From assembly GCA_051984675.1 (NCBI GenBank), contig JBPYFK010000190.1, positions 111,391-175,390 on the forward strand: 64,000 nt of DNA, written 5' to 3'. Below the pieces are notes generated by a model. The model worked only from the letters and a program-made list of their open reading frames with translations, did not search any database and had not been told where the DNA came from. Source of the stretch: JBPYFK01 sp051984675 (lineage in GTDB: Bacteria > Actinomycetota > Actinomycetes > Mycobacteriales > Pseudonocardiaceae). Shown here piece after piece: positions 15,156 to 24,696 of this stretch. How positions within the stretch are numbered: the stretch's first letter is position 1; each line of letters begins with the position of its first letter. A program made the translations under genes and the position numbers.

Positions 15156-17562
15156 AGCGGGAGCCGCGATCCTCCCCGGGGAAGGGAGAGTGGGCCGTCT
15201 CGATCACCCAGGCGGCGACCTGTGTCCGTGATGTGAAACCACGTTTGACCAGAATGTTCTCGACATGCGCTTCCGCCGTGCGCTGGGAGATGAACAGGCG
15301 CTTGGCGATGGCCTTGTTGGTGTACCCCTGAGCGACCAGTTCGGCGATTTGCTGCTCCCTGCGGGTCAGCGAGCCCTCGCCACCGTGCTCGCGTGGCGGA
15401 GTCTCATCGGCTTTGGCGGGTTTTCCGCGCTGGCGGGCCGTTTTCGGACAGCTGTCCAGCGCGTAGTCGATCGCCGCATGAGTGGTGAGGGACGCACCGC
15501 GTTCGAAGGCCCGCTCGTACGCATCGTTGCCGAGTTCCCTGCGGACGCGGTTGACGTGTTGGTCGTGCTCGGTGCCCACGCGCCCGAAGTTGTCCGCTGA
15601 CGTTCCGATCGCCTGCCACACCGCCGCGGCGCAGCCGAACAGCGTGGCCGCGCGGGCTTGCTGGCCGCGAAGTGCGGCGATGGAGCCCAGGGTGTCCAGC
15701 GTGAAAGCCATGGTGAACCGGTTGTCCAGCGACCTCAGCAGCCGCAGCGCGCTCTTTCCTGCCTGCTCCGCGCGGTCCAGTCCGCCGTGCAGAGCCTCGA
15801 CCTCAGCCGTGCCCCACAACGCCCACGACCGCCAGTACACCTCGCCGAAACGCGTCGACGTGGCGACGGCCTCCGCGAGCGCGGAAAGGCCCCGCTCACG
15901 TTTCCCGTTGATCCCCATGGTCACACCAAGGTGAAACAGCGTGAGGCTCTCACCGCGTCGATCTTCGGCGGTGCGAAACAGCGACAACGCTTCGCGGAAG
16001 AGTGCCTCCGCGCCGTCGAAATCGTCCGCGACCAGGGAACACATCCCGCGAGCGTGAGCCAGATGGGCGGACTCCGCCACGGCACCCAGTTGTTGGGCCA
16101 GCTCCGTTGCCTCGCCGTGGAACGCTTGTACCGCGTCGACGTCCCCCTGCATCAGGGCGAACCAGCCATCCAGGCGCAGCGCCGAAAGACGCTCCGGTGT
16201 GGCCTCCGGCACGGCCGGCAGGAGCCGGTCCAGCCAGTACCGGGCCTCGGTGTGGAAGCCGCGGACGGACCAGTACTCGTGGAGCTGGACCGCCATGCGC
16301 AGCCCGGTCCTCTCCTCGCCCGGCTTGGCGGCGCAGAAATCGAGGGCCACGCGCAGGTTGGCGTGATCCCGTGTCACACGATCGATCCATGTGACCTGGT
16401 CAGGGCCCATCCATTCGGCCGAGAACCGTTCGACCAAGCCGGCGTACCAGTCCCGGAGCCGCCGCCGAACGTGCTCCCGTTGCCCCGCCGCGACCAGTTT
16501 CTCCTGACCGTACTCCCGGAAGATCTCCAGCAACCGGTACCGGACGGTGCCTTGGTGCTCCTCGCGGAGCAGGATCGACTTGTCCACCAGCGAGTCGACG
16601 AGGTCCAGCACCTCAGTCCCGTGCGGCGCGTCGTTGCCGGCGACACCCTCGACGGTTTCCAGGTCGAATGTCCCGGTGAACACCGACGTCCATGCCCACG
16701 CCAACCGCTCCTGGTCGGTGCACAGGTCGTAGCTCCAGTCGATGAGGTTGCGTAGCGCCTGGTGTCGCTCGGGCACGCCCCTGGCTCGTGCGGACAACGG
16801 CTGCCCGTTGCTCAGCCGCGTCTCGATGTGCGCGAGCGACCGGCTGCGCATGGCCACCGCAGCCAGTTCCAACGCCAGCGGAAGCCCGTCGAGGTGACGA
16901 CACACTCGTGCGAGTGCTGCGGCGTCGGCGGTCTTGAGCTGGAAGTCGGGGAGGACTGCCGCGGCACGGTCGAGGAAGAGCTGCACCGAGTCGTACTGCC
17001 GTAACGAGTCGGGCGAGGGGCACTGTGCGGAGCCGTCGCCGGGCAACGGGGGTACCGGCAGCGGCGGTACCGCGAAGACGCTCTCACCCGGAATGCCCAG
17101 CGACTGCCGGCTGGTGGTCATCACGTGCAGGGCAGGGCAGGCCGGCAGGAGCGCGCTGACCAACTCGGCTACCTCGCCGATCAGGTGCTCGCAGTTGTCC
17201 AGCAGGAGAAGCAGCTCGCGGTCCCGCAAGTGGTCGACGATCATGTCCAGTGCCGGGCGCGACGCCTGGTCACGCAGGCCGAGCGCGTCAGCCACCACGC
17301 TGGGCAGCAGGGTTGCCTCGCGCAGCTGACCGAGTTCGATGAAGCAGACTTGGTCGCGGAAGGTCCGGTGCACTCCGCCCGTGACTTTCAGGGCGAGCCG
17401 AGTCTTACCTACCCCGCCGGCTCCGGTCAGCGTTACGCAGCGAGCGGCCGCGAGCTTCCGCTTCACCACCCCGATTTCGTCGCGGCGACCGACGAAGCTC
17501 GTCACCTCAGCCGGAAGTCCGCCGACACTGGGCCGTTCGCTTCGACTGGCCGCAGTAGCCAT
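15142..17562 (-). CDS. Large ATPase-TPR-LuxR transcriptional regulator
   Basis: 806 residues. N-terminal STAND/NB-ARC-type ATPase with Walker A TLTGAGGVGKTRLALKV (residues 44-60) and LLLLDNCEHLIGEVAELV (Walker B and following). A middle of TPR-like helical repeats (AHLAHARGMCSLVADDFDGA, RAEQAGKSALRLLRSLDNR) comes next. The C-terminal LuxR/GerE helix-turn-helix is LTRREQQIAELVAQGYTNK then RLFISQRTAEAHVENILVK. This layout is common for actinobacterial activators that respond to a small ligand or protein through ATP-dependent oligomerisation. The flanking genes do not identify a target. Three tandem stop-bearing repeats follow its 3' end. Confidence 0.92.
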   Translation of the reverse strand: MATAASRSERPSVGGLPAEVTSFVGRRDEIGVVKRKLAAARCVTLTGAGGVGKTRLALKVTGGVHRTFRDQVCFIELGQLREATLLPSVVADALGLRDQASRPALDMIVDHLRDRELLLLLDNCEHLIGEVAELVSALLPACPALHVMTTSRQSLGIPGESVFAVPPLPVPPLPGDGSAQCPSPDSLRQYDSVQLFLDRAAAVLPDFQLKTADAAALARVCRHLDGLPLALELAAVAMRSRSLAHIETRLSNGQPLSARARGVPERHQALRNLIDWSYDLCTDQERLAWAWTSVFTGTFDLETVEGVAGNDAPHGTEVLDLVDSLVDKSILLREEHQGTVRYRLLEIFREYGQEKLVAAGQREHVRRRLRDWYAGLVERFSAEWMGPDQVTWIDRVTRDHANLRVALDFCAAKPGEERTGLRMAVQLHEYWSVRGFHTEARYWLDRLLPAVPEATPERLSALRLDGWFALMQGDVDAVQAFHGEATELAQQLGAVAESAHLAHARGMCSLVADDFDGAEALFREALSLFRTAEDRRGESLTLFHLGVTMGINGKRERGLSALAEAVATSTRFGEVYWRSWALWGTAEVEALHGGLDRAEQAGKSALRLLRSLDNRFTMAFTLDTLGSIAALRGQQARAATLFGCAAAVWQAIGTSADNFGRVGTEHDQHVNRVRRELGNDAYERAFERGASLTTHAAIDYALDSCPKTARQRGKPAKADETPPREHGGEGSLTRREQQIAELVAQGYTNKAIAKRLFISQRTAEAHVENILVKRGFTSRTQVAAWVIETAHSPFPGEDRGSRSQPE

Positions 17563-17755
17563 GCGTTTACGCTACGCTGCCCCACAACTGGGAAGCATCG
17601 CGGCCATTAGCACCAATCTGATCGCCCCAGTGCGAGCCGCGCATCGGCGATTTCGCTGTGGTTGAAGGGCTTGGCGCCAGCAGGCGGTATCGGCGGATCT
17701 TGCCTGTTCACCGGCGTCCACTTCGTCGGCAGCCGCACGGCACTACAGTGTCCGC

Positions 17756-18313
17756 ATGGCCGATGCTGGGGTTCGGGTTGCGGACGCGTCCGACGCGGTA
17801 GAGATCGCTCGTATCCAACTCACCACCTGGCGCACCGCCTACGCCGACGTGCTGCCGGCCGAGGTCCTTGCCGGGCTCGACGAGACCGAGACTCAACGGC
17901 AGTGGCGGGAGACACTGGCCGGCGGGCCGGCGATCGTGCTCGTGGCGAGCGAGGGCGCGTGGACGGTGGGGTTCTGCGCCGGTGGTCCCGCGCCAGAGTC
18001 GGAAACCGCCGCGTCCGACGGCATGTTGCCGGCGGACGCGGGCACGACCGCGCTGGTCAGCACCCTGCTCGTGGAACCCCGGTGGGGACGGCGCGGGCAC
18101 GGCGGGCGCCTCCTCGCGGCGATCGCGCAACGTCTGAGCGCGGACGGCGCCAGTCGTGGGATCACGTGGATACCCGAGGCCGACAGCGCGTCGCTGGCGT
18201 TCTTCCACCGCGCGGGCTGGCGGCCGGACGGCACGGTCCGCACCCTCGACGCCGGTGGGCGTACCGTCCGTGAACTACGCCTTTCCGGGAGCCTGAAACT
18301 CAGCGTCGAGTAG
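17756..18313 (+). CDS. GNAT-family N-acetyltransferase
   Basis: 185 residues. The N-terminus VRVADASDAVEIARIQLTTW is a typical GNAT opening, the acetyl-CoA-binding motif appears as VEPRWGRRGHGGRLLAAIAQ, and the C-terminal SASLAFFHRAGWRPDGTVR is the family's last strand-helix. The substrate is unknown. It converges on the TPR membrane protein at 18316 with only 2 bp between stop codons. Confidence 0.85.
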   Translation: MADAGVRVADASDAVEIARIQLTTWRTAYADVLPAEVLAGLDETETQRQWRETLAGGPAIVLVASEGAWTVGFCAGGPAPESETAASDGMLPADAGTTALVSTLLVEPRWGRRGHGGRLLAAIAQRLSADGASRGITWIPEADSASLAFFHRAGWRPDGTVRTLDAGGRTVRELRLSGSLKLSVE

Positions 18314-18315
18314 CC

Positions 18316-18804
18316 TCACGCACGCTCGCCACGCTCCAGCTCGATCGCCTTCCGCATGGCCTTGCGGCCCCGGTTGCGGTCGCCTGCCAGGTCGTACGCC
18401 TGCGCGAGCGCGAACCAGGCACGCCAGTCGTCCGGCGTCTTCTCCAACTCCGCCTGCTTCTCGTCGAACCAGGCGTCCGCCGCGTCCCGCTGCACTCGCC
18501 CGGACGGGCGGAGCGGGAGATGCGAGGTGTCGGGAACCGCGCCCTCGTCCTCCAGCCGCTGTGCCAGCCGCTGCGCCTGGAAACCGAAGCGGAACTGGTC
18601 GATCAGCAACACCGCGCCGAGGATCGGAAGCACCAGGATCGCCAGACCCATCACGACGAACACCGGCGTGCCACTGCTGATCATCAAGACGGCCCGGGAC
18701 CCGAGCAGCACGAAGTACACCAGCAGCACCGCTGCCAGCGCGAACGCGGCGGTGCGCGGGCCGAACGGCCCACGGCGCCTCTGCTGCGCCATGCCCTCGC
18801 TCAT
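18316..18804 (-). CDS. Two-TM membrane protein with TPR-like C-terminus
   Basis: 162 residues. Two membrane helices (about residues 19-40 and 47-68) precede a cytoplasmic charged region ending in a TPR-like helix pair (DDWRAWFALAQAYDLAGDRNRGRKAMRKAI). This is a conserved actinobacterial hypothetical next to dapB. ATG starts are at residues 1 and 5. It follows dapB by 7 bp on the same strand and is probably in that operon. Function unknown. Confidence 0.8.
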   Translation of the reverse strand: MSEGMAQQRRRGPFGPRTAAFALAAVLLVYFVLLGSRAVLMISSGTPVFVVMGLAILVLPILGAVLLIDQFRFGFQAQRLAQRLEDEGAVPDTSHLPLRPSGRVQRDAADAWFDEKQAELEKTPDDWRAWFALAQAYDLAGDRNRGRKAMRKAIELERGERA

Positions 18805-18811
18805 CAGGCGT

Positions 18812-19588
18812 TCACAGTCCCATGACTTCGTCCAGCCCGATCGTCAGGCCGGGTCGGCTGGCCACCGACCGGACCGCGAGCAGGACACCGGGCATGAAGG
18901 ATGTGCGGTCGTACGAGTCGTGCCGGATCGTCAGCGTCTCGCCCTCCGTGCCGAACAGCACCTCCTGGTGCGCGACCAGGCCGGACAGGCGGACCGAGTG
19001 CACCCGCACCCCGCCGACGTCCGCGCCCCGGGCGCCGGCCAGCTCCTTCGTCGTCGCGTCCGGTGCGGCCGGCAGGCCGGCCTCGGCACGCGCCCGCTCG
19101 ACCACCTCCGCCGTGCGGCTGGCCGTTCCCGACGGCGCGTCGGCCTTCTTCGGGTGGTGCAGCTCGACGATCTCCGCCGACTCGAAGAACCGGGCCGCCA
19201 TCTCGGCGAACCGCATCGACAGCACCGCGCCGATCGCGAAGTTGGGCGCCACCAGCACCCCCACCTCGGGGCGGTCAGCGAGCCGGGAACGCACCTCGTC
19301 CAGCTCGGGCTGGCCGAGCCCGCTCGTACCGACGACGACGTGAATGCCGCTGTCCACGCAGAACTTGATGTTCTCCAGCACCGACTCCGGGTGGGTGAAG
19401 TCCACCACGACCTGGGCACCGGCGGAGACCAACTCCTCCAGCGCGTCACCCTGGTCGACCTCGGCCACCACCTCGGTGTCAGCGGCGGCTTTGACGGCCC
19501 GGACGGTCTCGGACCCCATCCGCCCGCGCGCACCCAGTACCCCCACCTTGATCGGGGTGCCGGCAGCAGCGGTCGCTGGCTGGTTCAC
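18812..19588 (-). CDS. dapB: 4-hydroxy-tetrahydrodipicolinate reductase
   Basis: Second dapA-pathway step, NAD(P)H-dependent. 258 residues. It shows the nucleotide-binding VGVLGARGRMGSETVRAV, the catalytic ELHHPKKADAPSGTA block (His-His ... Lys) and a C-terminal RTSFMPGVLLAVR-type end. It starts at a GTG (19588) overlapping the stop of the M16 peptidase gene as GTGA, so the two are translationally coupled, as in mycobacteria. Confidence 0.95.
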   Translation of the reverse strand: MNQPATAAAGTPIKVGVLGARGRMGSETVRAVKAAADTEVVAEVDQGDALEELVSAGAQVVVDFTHPESVLENIKFCVDSGIHVVVGTSGLGQPELDEVRSRLADRPEVGVLVAPNFAIGAVLSMRFAEMAARFFESAEIVELHHPKKADAPSGTASRTAEVVERARAEAGLPAAPDATTKELAGARGADVGGVRVHSVRLSGLVAHQEVLFGTEGETLTIRHDSYDRTSFMPGVLLAVRSVASRPGLTIGLDEVMGL

Positions 19589-20952
19589 GTGATCACCTCG
19601 TGTAACTGGTGCGGGAGTTCGTCGGCCTCAGCGTAAGGCCCGACCACGGCCGCGGTGAGCGGGCGTCGTAGCAGGTCCGCGGCCAGCCCGGCGACCTGCT
19701 CCGCGGTCACCGCCTCGATGCGGTCCAGGGTTTCCTCGACACTGTAGTGCCGCCCGTAGTTGAGCTCGTTCTTGCCGATGCGGCTCATCCGGGCGGCGCT
19801 GTCCTCCAGCCCCAGCACGAGACCGCCACGTAACTGGCCGCGCCCGCGCGCCACCTCGGCCTCGGTGAGGCCGTGCGTGGCGACGTCGGCCAGGACCTCC
19901 CGGACCACTCCGGCGACGTCGCCGAGCCGGTCCGGTGCGCAGCCGGCATACACGCAGAACGCCCCGGTGTCGGCGTAGGAGACGTTCGACGAGTACACCG
20001 AGTACGCCAGCCCCCGGCGTTCGCGGATCTCCTGGAACAGCCGCGAACTCATGCCGCCGCCGAGCGCGGCGTTGAGCACGCCGAGGATGTGCTTGCGCTC
20101 GTCGTGCCGGTGCAGCGCACGGCACCCCAGCAGCAGGTGCGCCTGCTCGGTGTCGTCGGAATGCAGCGCCAGCTTGCGCTGCCGGGGCAGCCGCACGCGC
20201 CCGGTCCGGGGCGGCGCCGGTGGCGCGTCGCCGTCCAGCCGGTCACCCAGCGACTTGCGCAGCAGCCGCAGCACCCTGCCGTGCTCGATGTTGCCCGCCA
20301 CGGCGACGACCATCTTCGGCTGCGCGTAGCCGCGCCGGTAGAAGCCGTCGACCCGGGTGCGGGTCATGTTTCGGATCGACTCCTCGGTGCCCAGCACCGA
20401 CCGCCCGAGCGGGTGATCACCGAGCACTGCGGCGGTGAAGATCTCGTGCAGCAGGTCCTCGGGGTCGTCGTCCCGCATCGCGAGCTCTTCGAGCACCACG
20501 CTGCGTTCGGTGTCCACATCGGAGGGATGGTTGAGTGCGGCGAACACCACGTCGCAGAGCATGTCCACGGCCAGTGGCAGGTCCGTGTCCAGCACGTGCG
20601 CGTAGTAGCAGGTGTGTTCCTTGGCGGTGAAGGCGTTCAGCTCTCCCCCGACCGAGTCGATCTCCTCAGCGATGTCCAGCGCCGTACGCTTCTCGGTGCC
20701 CTTGAAAAGCAGGTGTTCCAGGTAGTGCGCTGCCCCCGCCTGCAACCGGGTCTCGTCCCGCGAGCCCACGCCGACCCAGATACCCACCGACGCAGACCGC
20801 ACCCCCGGAACGCGCTCGGTGACGACCCGTAGTCCCCCCGGCAACACCGTGCGCCGGACTGGCTCGCCCGCGCTGCTGTGCCCGAGCGTTCGGGTACTTC
20901 CAGGTCGTTGGAGGTGCCCCAGGTTCGGAGCCGCTGTTCGCTTCTGCTGCAT
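19585..20952 (-). CDS. M16-family zinc metallopeptidase (pitrilysin/processing-peptidase type)
   Basis: 455 residues from the ATG at 20952, with AAGGA a few bases upstream. The inverted zinc motif HxxEH is HYLEH (residues 76-80), followed by LLFKGTEKRT and the distal VVLEELAMRDDDPEDLLHE, which supplies the third ligand. The second, catalytically inactive half (KMVVAVAGNIEHGRVLRLL, then SRLFQEIRERRGLAYSVYS) is complete. Homologues next to pnp and dapB are conserved in actinobacteria (pepR of mycobacteria). The frame stays open to 21033, but that extension crosses a tandem repeat and a terminator-like hairpin. Confidence 0.92.
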   Translation of the reverse strand: MQQKRTAAPNLGHLQRPGSTRTLGHSSAGEPVRRTVLPGGLRVVTERVPGVRSASVGIWVGVGSRDETRLQAGAAHYLEHLLFKGTEKRTALDIAEEIDSVGGELNAFTAKEHTCYYAHVLDTDLPLAVDMLCDVVFAALNHPSDVDTERSVVLEELAMRDDDPEDLLHEIFTAAVLGDHPLGRSVLGTEESIRNMTRTRVDGFYRRGYAQPKMVVAVAGNIEHGRVLRLLRKSLGDRLDGDAPPAPPRTGRVRLPRQRKLALHSDDTEQAHLLLGCRALHRHDERKHILGVLNAALGGGMSSRLFQEIRERRGLAYSVYSSNVSYADTGAFCVYAGCAPDRLGDVAGVVREVLADVATHGLTEAEVARGRGQLRGGLVLGLEDSAARMSRIGKNELNYGRHYSVEETLDRIEAVTAEQVAGLAADLLRRPLTAAVVGPYAEADELPHQLHEVIT

Positions 20953-20988
20953 CGTCCTTGGAGCTGTGTTGGCCGAGGAGGCTGGCGT

Positions 20989-21020
20989 TGACCGAACGGG
21001 AAGGTGACCGAACGGGAAGG
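20989..21020. repeat. 16-bp tandem duplication between pnp and the M16 gene
   Basis: TGACCGAACGGGAAGG occurs twice in direct succession (20989-21004 and 21005-21020). It directly precedes the hairpin arm at 21017, so the second copy merges into the hairpin. Confidence 0.8.
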
Positions 21021-21048
21021 GCGCACGGACCATCCCGTGCGCCTTTCC
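21017..21048 (-). terminator. Hairpin downstream of pnp
   Basis: AAGGGCGCACGG pairs with CCGTGCGCCTTT around a 6-base loop, about 60 bp after the pnp stop codon. It is the likely 3' end of the rpsO-pnp transcript. Confidence 0.6.
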
Positions 21049-21105
21049 TTACGGATTCCCGCACCCGTCAGGTGTGCGGGCATCCCTCCGGGATCACTCT
21101 GGGAT

Positions 21106-23382
21106 TCACTGGGCGGGGGTTTCCGAAGCGGTGTCCGCGCCGGAGCCCTCGTCCTCGTCGTTGACCACGATCAGGCTGATCTTGCCGCGGCTGTCGATGT
21201 CAGCGATCTCGACCCGCAGCTTGTCGCCGACCTTGACGACGTCCTCGACCTTGCCGATGCGCTTGCCGTTGCCCAACTTCGAGATGTGCACCAGGCCGTC
21301 CTTGCCCGGCAGCAGCGAGACGAACGCGCCGAACGCGGCCGTCTTGACTACCGTGCCGAGGAAGCGCTCCCCGACCTTGGGCAGCTGCGGGTTGGCGATG
21401 GCGTTGATCCGGTCGATCGCGGACTGCGCGGAGGGCCCGTCGGCGGCACCGACGTAGATCGTGCCGTCGTCCTCGATGGTGACGTCCGCGCCGGTCTCCT
21501 CGGTGATCGTGTTGATCATCTTGCCCTTCGGGCCGATCACCTCGCCGATCTTGTCCACCGGGATGTTGATCGAGGTGACCCGCGGTGCGTGCGGGCTCAT
21601 CTCGTCCGGCGACCCGATCGCCTCGGCCATCACCTCCAGGATGGTGAACCGCGCGTCGCGGGCCTGGCCCAACGCCTGCGCGAGCACCTCGGAGGGGATG
21701 CCGTCCAGCTTCGTGTCCAGCTGCAACGCGGTGACGAACTCCCGGGTGCCGGCCACCTTGAAGTCCATGTCGCCGTAGGCGTCCTCGGCGCCGAGGATGT
21801 CGGTCAGCGCGACGTAGCGGGTCTCGCCGTCGACCTCGTCGGACACCAGACCCATGGCGATGCCCGCGACCGGCGCCTTCAACGGCACGCCGGCGTTGAA
21901 CAGCGACATCGTCGAGGCACACACCGAGCCCATGGAAGTGGACCCGTTCGACCCGAGCGCCTCCGAAACCTGGCGGATGGCGTACGGGAACTCCTCCCGG
22001 CTGGGCAACACCGGGATCAGTGCGCGCTCGGCCAGCGCGCCATGGCCGATCTCCCGGCGCTTCGGCGAACCCACCCGACCGGTCTCACCGGTGGAGTAGG
22101 GCGGGAAGTTGTAGTGGTGCAGGTAACGCTTGGCGGTCTCCGGCCCCAGGCTGTCGATGGTCTGTTCCATGCGCAGCATGTTCAGCGTGGTCACGCCCAT
22201 GATCTGGGTCTCACCGCGCTCGAACAGAGCCGAACCGTGTGCCCGGGGGATCGTGCCGACCTCGGCGGAGAGACTGCGGATGTCGGTGACCCCGCGACCG
22301 TCGATGCGGATCTTGTCGCGCAGGATGCGCTGGCGCACCAGCTTCTTGGTCAACGCGCGGAAGGCGCCGCCGACCTCCTTGTCCCGCCCTTCGAACCGCT
22401 CGCCCTCGCCGACGCCGACCCGCTCCAGGCACAGCTGCTTGATCTCGTCGAGCCGGTTCTCCCGCTCCTGCTTGGCGCCGATCGCCAGCGCCTCGGCCAG
22501 CTCGCCGGACACCGCCTGCTCGACGGCGGCGTAGGCGTCGTCGGCGTACGCCGGGAACACCGGGTACTCGGCGGTGGCCTTGCCGGCGGCCTCGGCGAGC
22601 TGCTGCTGCGCCTCGCACAGCGTGCGGATGAACGGCTTCGCCGCTTCCAGGCCCTCGGCGACGACCTCCTCGGTCGGCGCCTGCGCGCCGCCGGAGACGA
22701 GCTGGATGGCCTGCTCGGTGGCCTCCGCCTCGACCATCATGATCGCGATGTCGTTCGGACCGCTCCCAACGATCCGGCCGGCGACCACGATGTCGAAGAC
22801 CGCGTTCTCCAGCTGCTCGTAGGTCGGGAACGCCACCCACTGGTTGGTGCCGTCCGCCTGGTCGTGCACCAGCGCCATCCGGGTGCCCCCGATCGGCCCG
22901 GAGAACGGCAGCCCGGACAGCTGGGTGGAGGCGGACGCGCCGTTGATCGCCAGCACGTCGTAGGCGTCGTTGGGGTTCAGGCTCAGCACCGTGACCACGA
23001 CCTGCACCTCGTTGCGCAGACCGTCCACGAAGGACGGACGCAGCGGCCGGTCGATCAGCCGGCAGGTCAGGATCGCGTCGGTGGACGGCCGCCCCTCACG
23101 GCGGAAGAACGAGCCGGGAATGCGCCCGGCCGCGTACATGCGCTCCTCGACGTCCACCGTCAGCGGGAAGAAGTCGAAGTGCTCCTTGGGCTGCTTGGAT
23201 GCCGTGGTGGCCGACAGCAGCATGGTGTCGTCGTCCAGGTAGGCGGCGACGCTGCCGGCTGCCTGCTTGGCCAAGCGGCCGGTTTCGAACCGGACGGTAC
23301 GTTTGCCGTACTTGCCGTTGTCCAGGACGGCGGTCGACTCGTACACGCCCTCCTCAGCGGACTGCGGATCAGTCAATGCCAT
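21106..23382 (-). CDS. pnp: Polyribonucleotide nucleotidyltransferase (PNPase/GPSI)
   Basis: Phosphorolytic 3'-5' exoribonuclease. Actinobacterial forms also make (p)ppGpp-related nucleotides. 758 residues from the ATG at 23382 (MALTDPQSAEEGVYESTAVLDNG, CGAGGAG just upstream). Two RNase PH-like domains (FFRREGRPSTDAILTCRLIDRPLRP in the first, SFFRREG-equivalent KRREIGHGALAERAL in the second), then KH (INIPVDKIGEVIGPKGKMI) and S1 (GERFLGTVVKTAAFGAFVSL) domains. The frame is open to 23481 but the extension is not family-like. It follows rpsO, the usual order. Confidence 0.95.
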   Translation of the reverse strand: MALTDPQSAEEGVYESTAVLDNGKYGKRTVRFETGRLAKQAAGSVAAYLDDDTMLLSATTASKQPKEHFDFFPLTVDVEERMYAAGRIPGSFFRREGRPSTDAILTCRLIDRPLRPSFVDGLRNEVQVVVTVLSLNPNDAYDVLAINGASASTQLSGLPFSGPIGGTRMALVHDQADGTNQWVAFPTYEQLENAVFDIVVAGRIVGSGPNDIAIMMVEAEATEQAIQLVSGGAQAPTEEVVAEGLEAAKPFIRTLCEAQQQLAEAAGKATAEYPVFPAYADDAYAAVEQAVSGELAEALAIGAKQERENRLDEIKQLCLERVGVGEGERFEGRDKEVGGAFRALTKKLVRQRILRDKIRIDGRGVTDIRSLSAEVGTIPRAHGSALFERGETQIMGVTTLNMLRMEQTIDSLGPETAKRYLHHYNFPPYSTGETGRVGSPKRREIGHGALAERALIPVLPSREEFPYAIRQVSEALGSNGSTSMGSVCASTMSLFNAGVPLKAPVAGIAMGLVSDEVDGETRYVALTDILGAEDAYGDMDFKVAGTREFVTALQLDTKLDGIPSEVLAQALGQARDARFTILEVMAEAIGSPDEMSPHAPRVTSINIPVDKIGEVIGPKGKMINTITEETGADVTIEDDGTIYVGAADGPSAQSAIDRINAIANPQLPKVGERFLGTVVKTAAFGAFVSLLPGKDGLVHISKLGNGKRIGKVEDVVKVGDKLRVEIADIDSRGKISLIVVNDEDEGSGADTASETPAQ

Positions 23383-23584
23383 TACTCCTCGTCTCAGGGC
23401 CACGGCACCTTCGGTGATCGCGTCCCCGACGAGGCCGGTCATCGATCGAAGCCCTCGGCAGCCTGAGCTTCCGAGGGCCACTACCGAGGACCGGCGGACG
23501 CCTCCCGCGACGGTGCGTGGCCTTCTCTCCTCGCGCCAGCGTTGTCTGTCGCTACAGCGTGTGGCTTCGGCGCGCGGTGCGCCA

Positions 23585-23611
23585 GGGGGAGCGACCCGTG
23601 GCCGCTCCCCC
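23585..23611 (-). terminator. Hairpin between rpsO and pnp
   Basis: GGGGGAGCG pairs with CGCTCCCCC across a 9-base loop, directly after the rpsO stop at 23620. No T-tract is visible, so it may act as an attenuator or RNA-processing site in front of pnp. In other bacteria the rpsO-pnp gap is an RNase III/PNPase control site. Confidence 0.6.
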
Positions 23612-23619
23612 CAAGCTTG

Positions 23620-23886
23620 TCAACGGCGCAGGCCGAGTCGTGAAATCAACGATCGGTAGCGCTCGATGTCGACCTTCGCCAGGTAGTTCAGCAACCGCCG
23701 GCGACGGCCGACCATGAGAAGCAGACCACGCCGGGAGTGGTGGTCGTGCTTGTGCACCTTCAAGTGCTCGGTCAGCCCAGTGATCCGATTGGTCAGCAGG
23801 GCCACCTGGGCCTCCGGCGAACCAGTGTCGGACCCGTGCACCCCATAGTCGGAGAGGATCTGCTTCTTCTGCTCAGTGGTCAGCGC
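23620..23886 (-). CDS. rpsO: 30S ribosomal protein S15
   Basis: 88 residues from a GTG at 23886 (reads ALTTEQKKQILSDYGVHGSD after fMet). GSPEAQVALLTNRI, HDHHSRRGLLLMVGRRRRLL and LNYLAKVDIERYRSLI are invariant S15 segments that contact 16S rRNA helix 22. The open frame extends seven codons further up to 23907 without family support. Located upstream of pnp as usual. Confidence 0.96.
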   Translation of the reverse strand, partial: ALTTEQKKQILSDYGVHGSDTGSPEAQVALLTNRITGLTEHLKVHKHDHHSRRGLLLMVGRRRRLLNYLAKVDIERYRSLISRLGLRR

Positions 23887-24039
23887 CACGAAGTAACTCC
23901 TTGTCACACCGTTCCGTGCAGGACCCGTCTGCTGCGCGGCTCACAACCCCGCGCCGGGCCGGTCAGTGATGGCCGCCACGGACCGCAGCCACACTCAAGC
24001 ACCAGCGTATCAGGCAGTACGGCCTATTCTCGGTACCCG

Positions 24040-24654
24040 CTAGACGGACGAGTCGGGCGTTTCGACCCCGTCATCCGGCCCGGTACCGCTGGTCAACGGC
24101 ACCCGGTGCACCGTCTCGTACACCGGACCGGACCGGCCAAGATCGCTACGCACGAGAGTGATCTCGGCGGCGGTCCACCACGGCCCCCGGTACTCGTCGA
24201 ACAGCGCGGCCAGGCCGCGAGCGGCCCGGCCCCGGCCCCAGCGCGCCACCGTCAGGTGGCCGACGTAGTCGTGCGGGTCCGCGCCGGCCGCGCGCACCAG
24301 CCCGCGCAGGGCGGCCTCGGCGTGCTCGGTGGCGAACTGCACGCCGATCCACAGCACGCTACCGAACGTGCCCGCCGAGGCCAGCCGCAGTCGCGGCGGG
24401 CCGAACTCCGGGTTCGTGCGGGTCAGCCGCCCCACCCTGCGGGAGAGCCGGTCGGCCAGCCAGTTCGGGTCGGCGTTGTCGCCGTGGAAGCACAGCGTCA
24501 GATGCCACCGGTCAGCCGGGATGAACCGGAAGCCGCGCAGCCGGCCGGTGGCCTCCTCCAGCGCGCCGGCCTGCTTCGTACGCACCCGCCGAAGCTCGCG
24601 ATCAAGGTCGTGACCAGCGTCCTCCGGCAGCCACAGCGCAGTGAAAAGCCGCAT
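24040..24654 (-). CDS. thpR: RNA 2',3'-cyclic phosphodiesterase (2'-5' RNA ligase family)
   Basis: 204 residues from the ATG at 24654 (MRLFTALWLPEDAGHDL). The two HxT catalytic motifs of the 2H phosphoesterase superfamily are HLT in DRWHLTLCFHGD and HLT in YVGHLTVARWGRG. Characterised ThpR proteins hydrolyse 2',3'-cyclic phosphates at RNA ends. It is co-oriented with the XRE gene 42 bp upstream and lies between ribF and rpsO. Confidence 0.88.
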   Translation of the reverse strand: MRLFTALWLPEDAGHDLDRELRRVRTKQAGALEEATGRLRGFRFIPADRWHLTLCFHGDNADPNWLADRLSRRVGRLTRTNPEFGPPRLRLASAGTFGSVLWIGVQFATEHAEAALRGLVRAAGADPHDYVGHLTVARWGRGRAARGLAALFDEYRGPWWTAAEITLVRSDLGRSGPVYETVHRVPLTSGTGPDDGVETPDSSV

Positions 24655-24696
24655 GACCCAGCGTGGCACGCCACGGCACGCGCTGGCAGCGCCGTC

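Noticed and set aside
21004..23466. 820-codon plus-strand frame opposite pnp.
   Set aside because: Same compositional shadow effect. PNPase motifs are on the minus strand.
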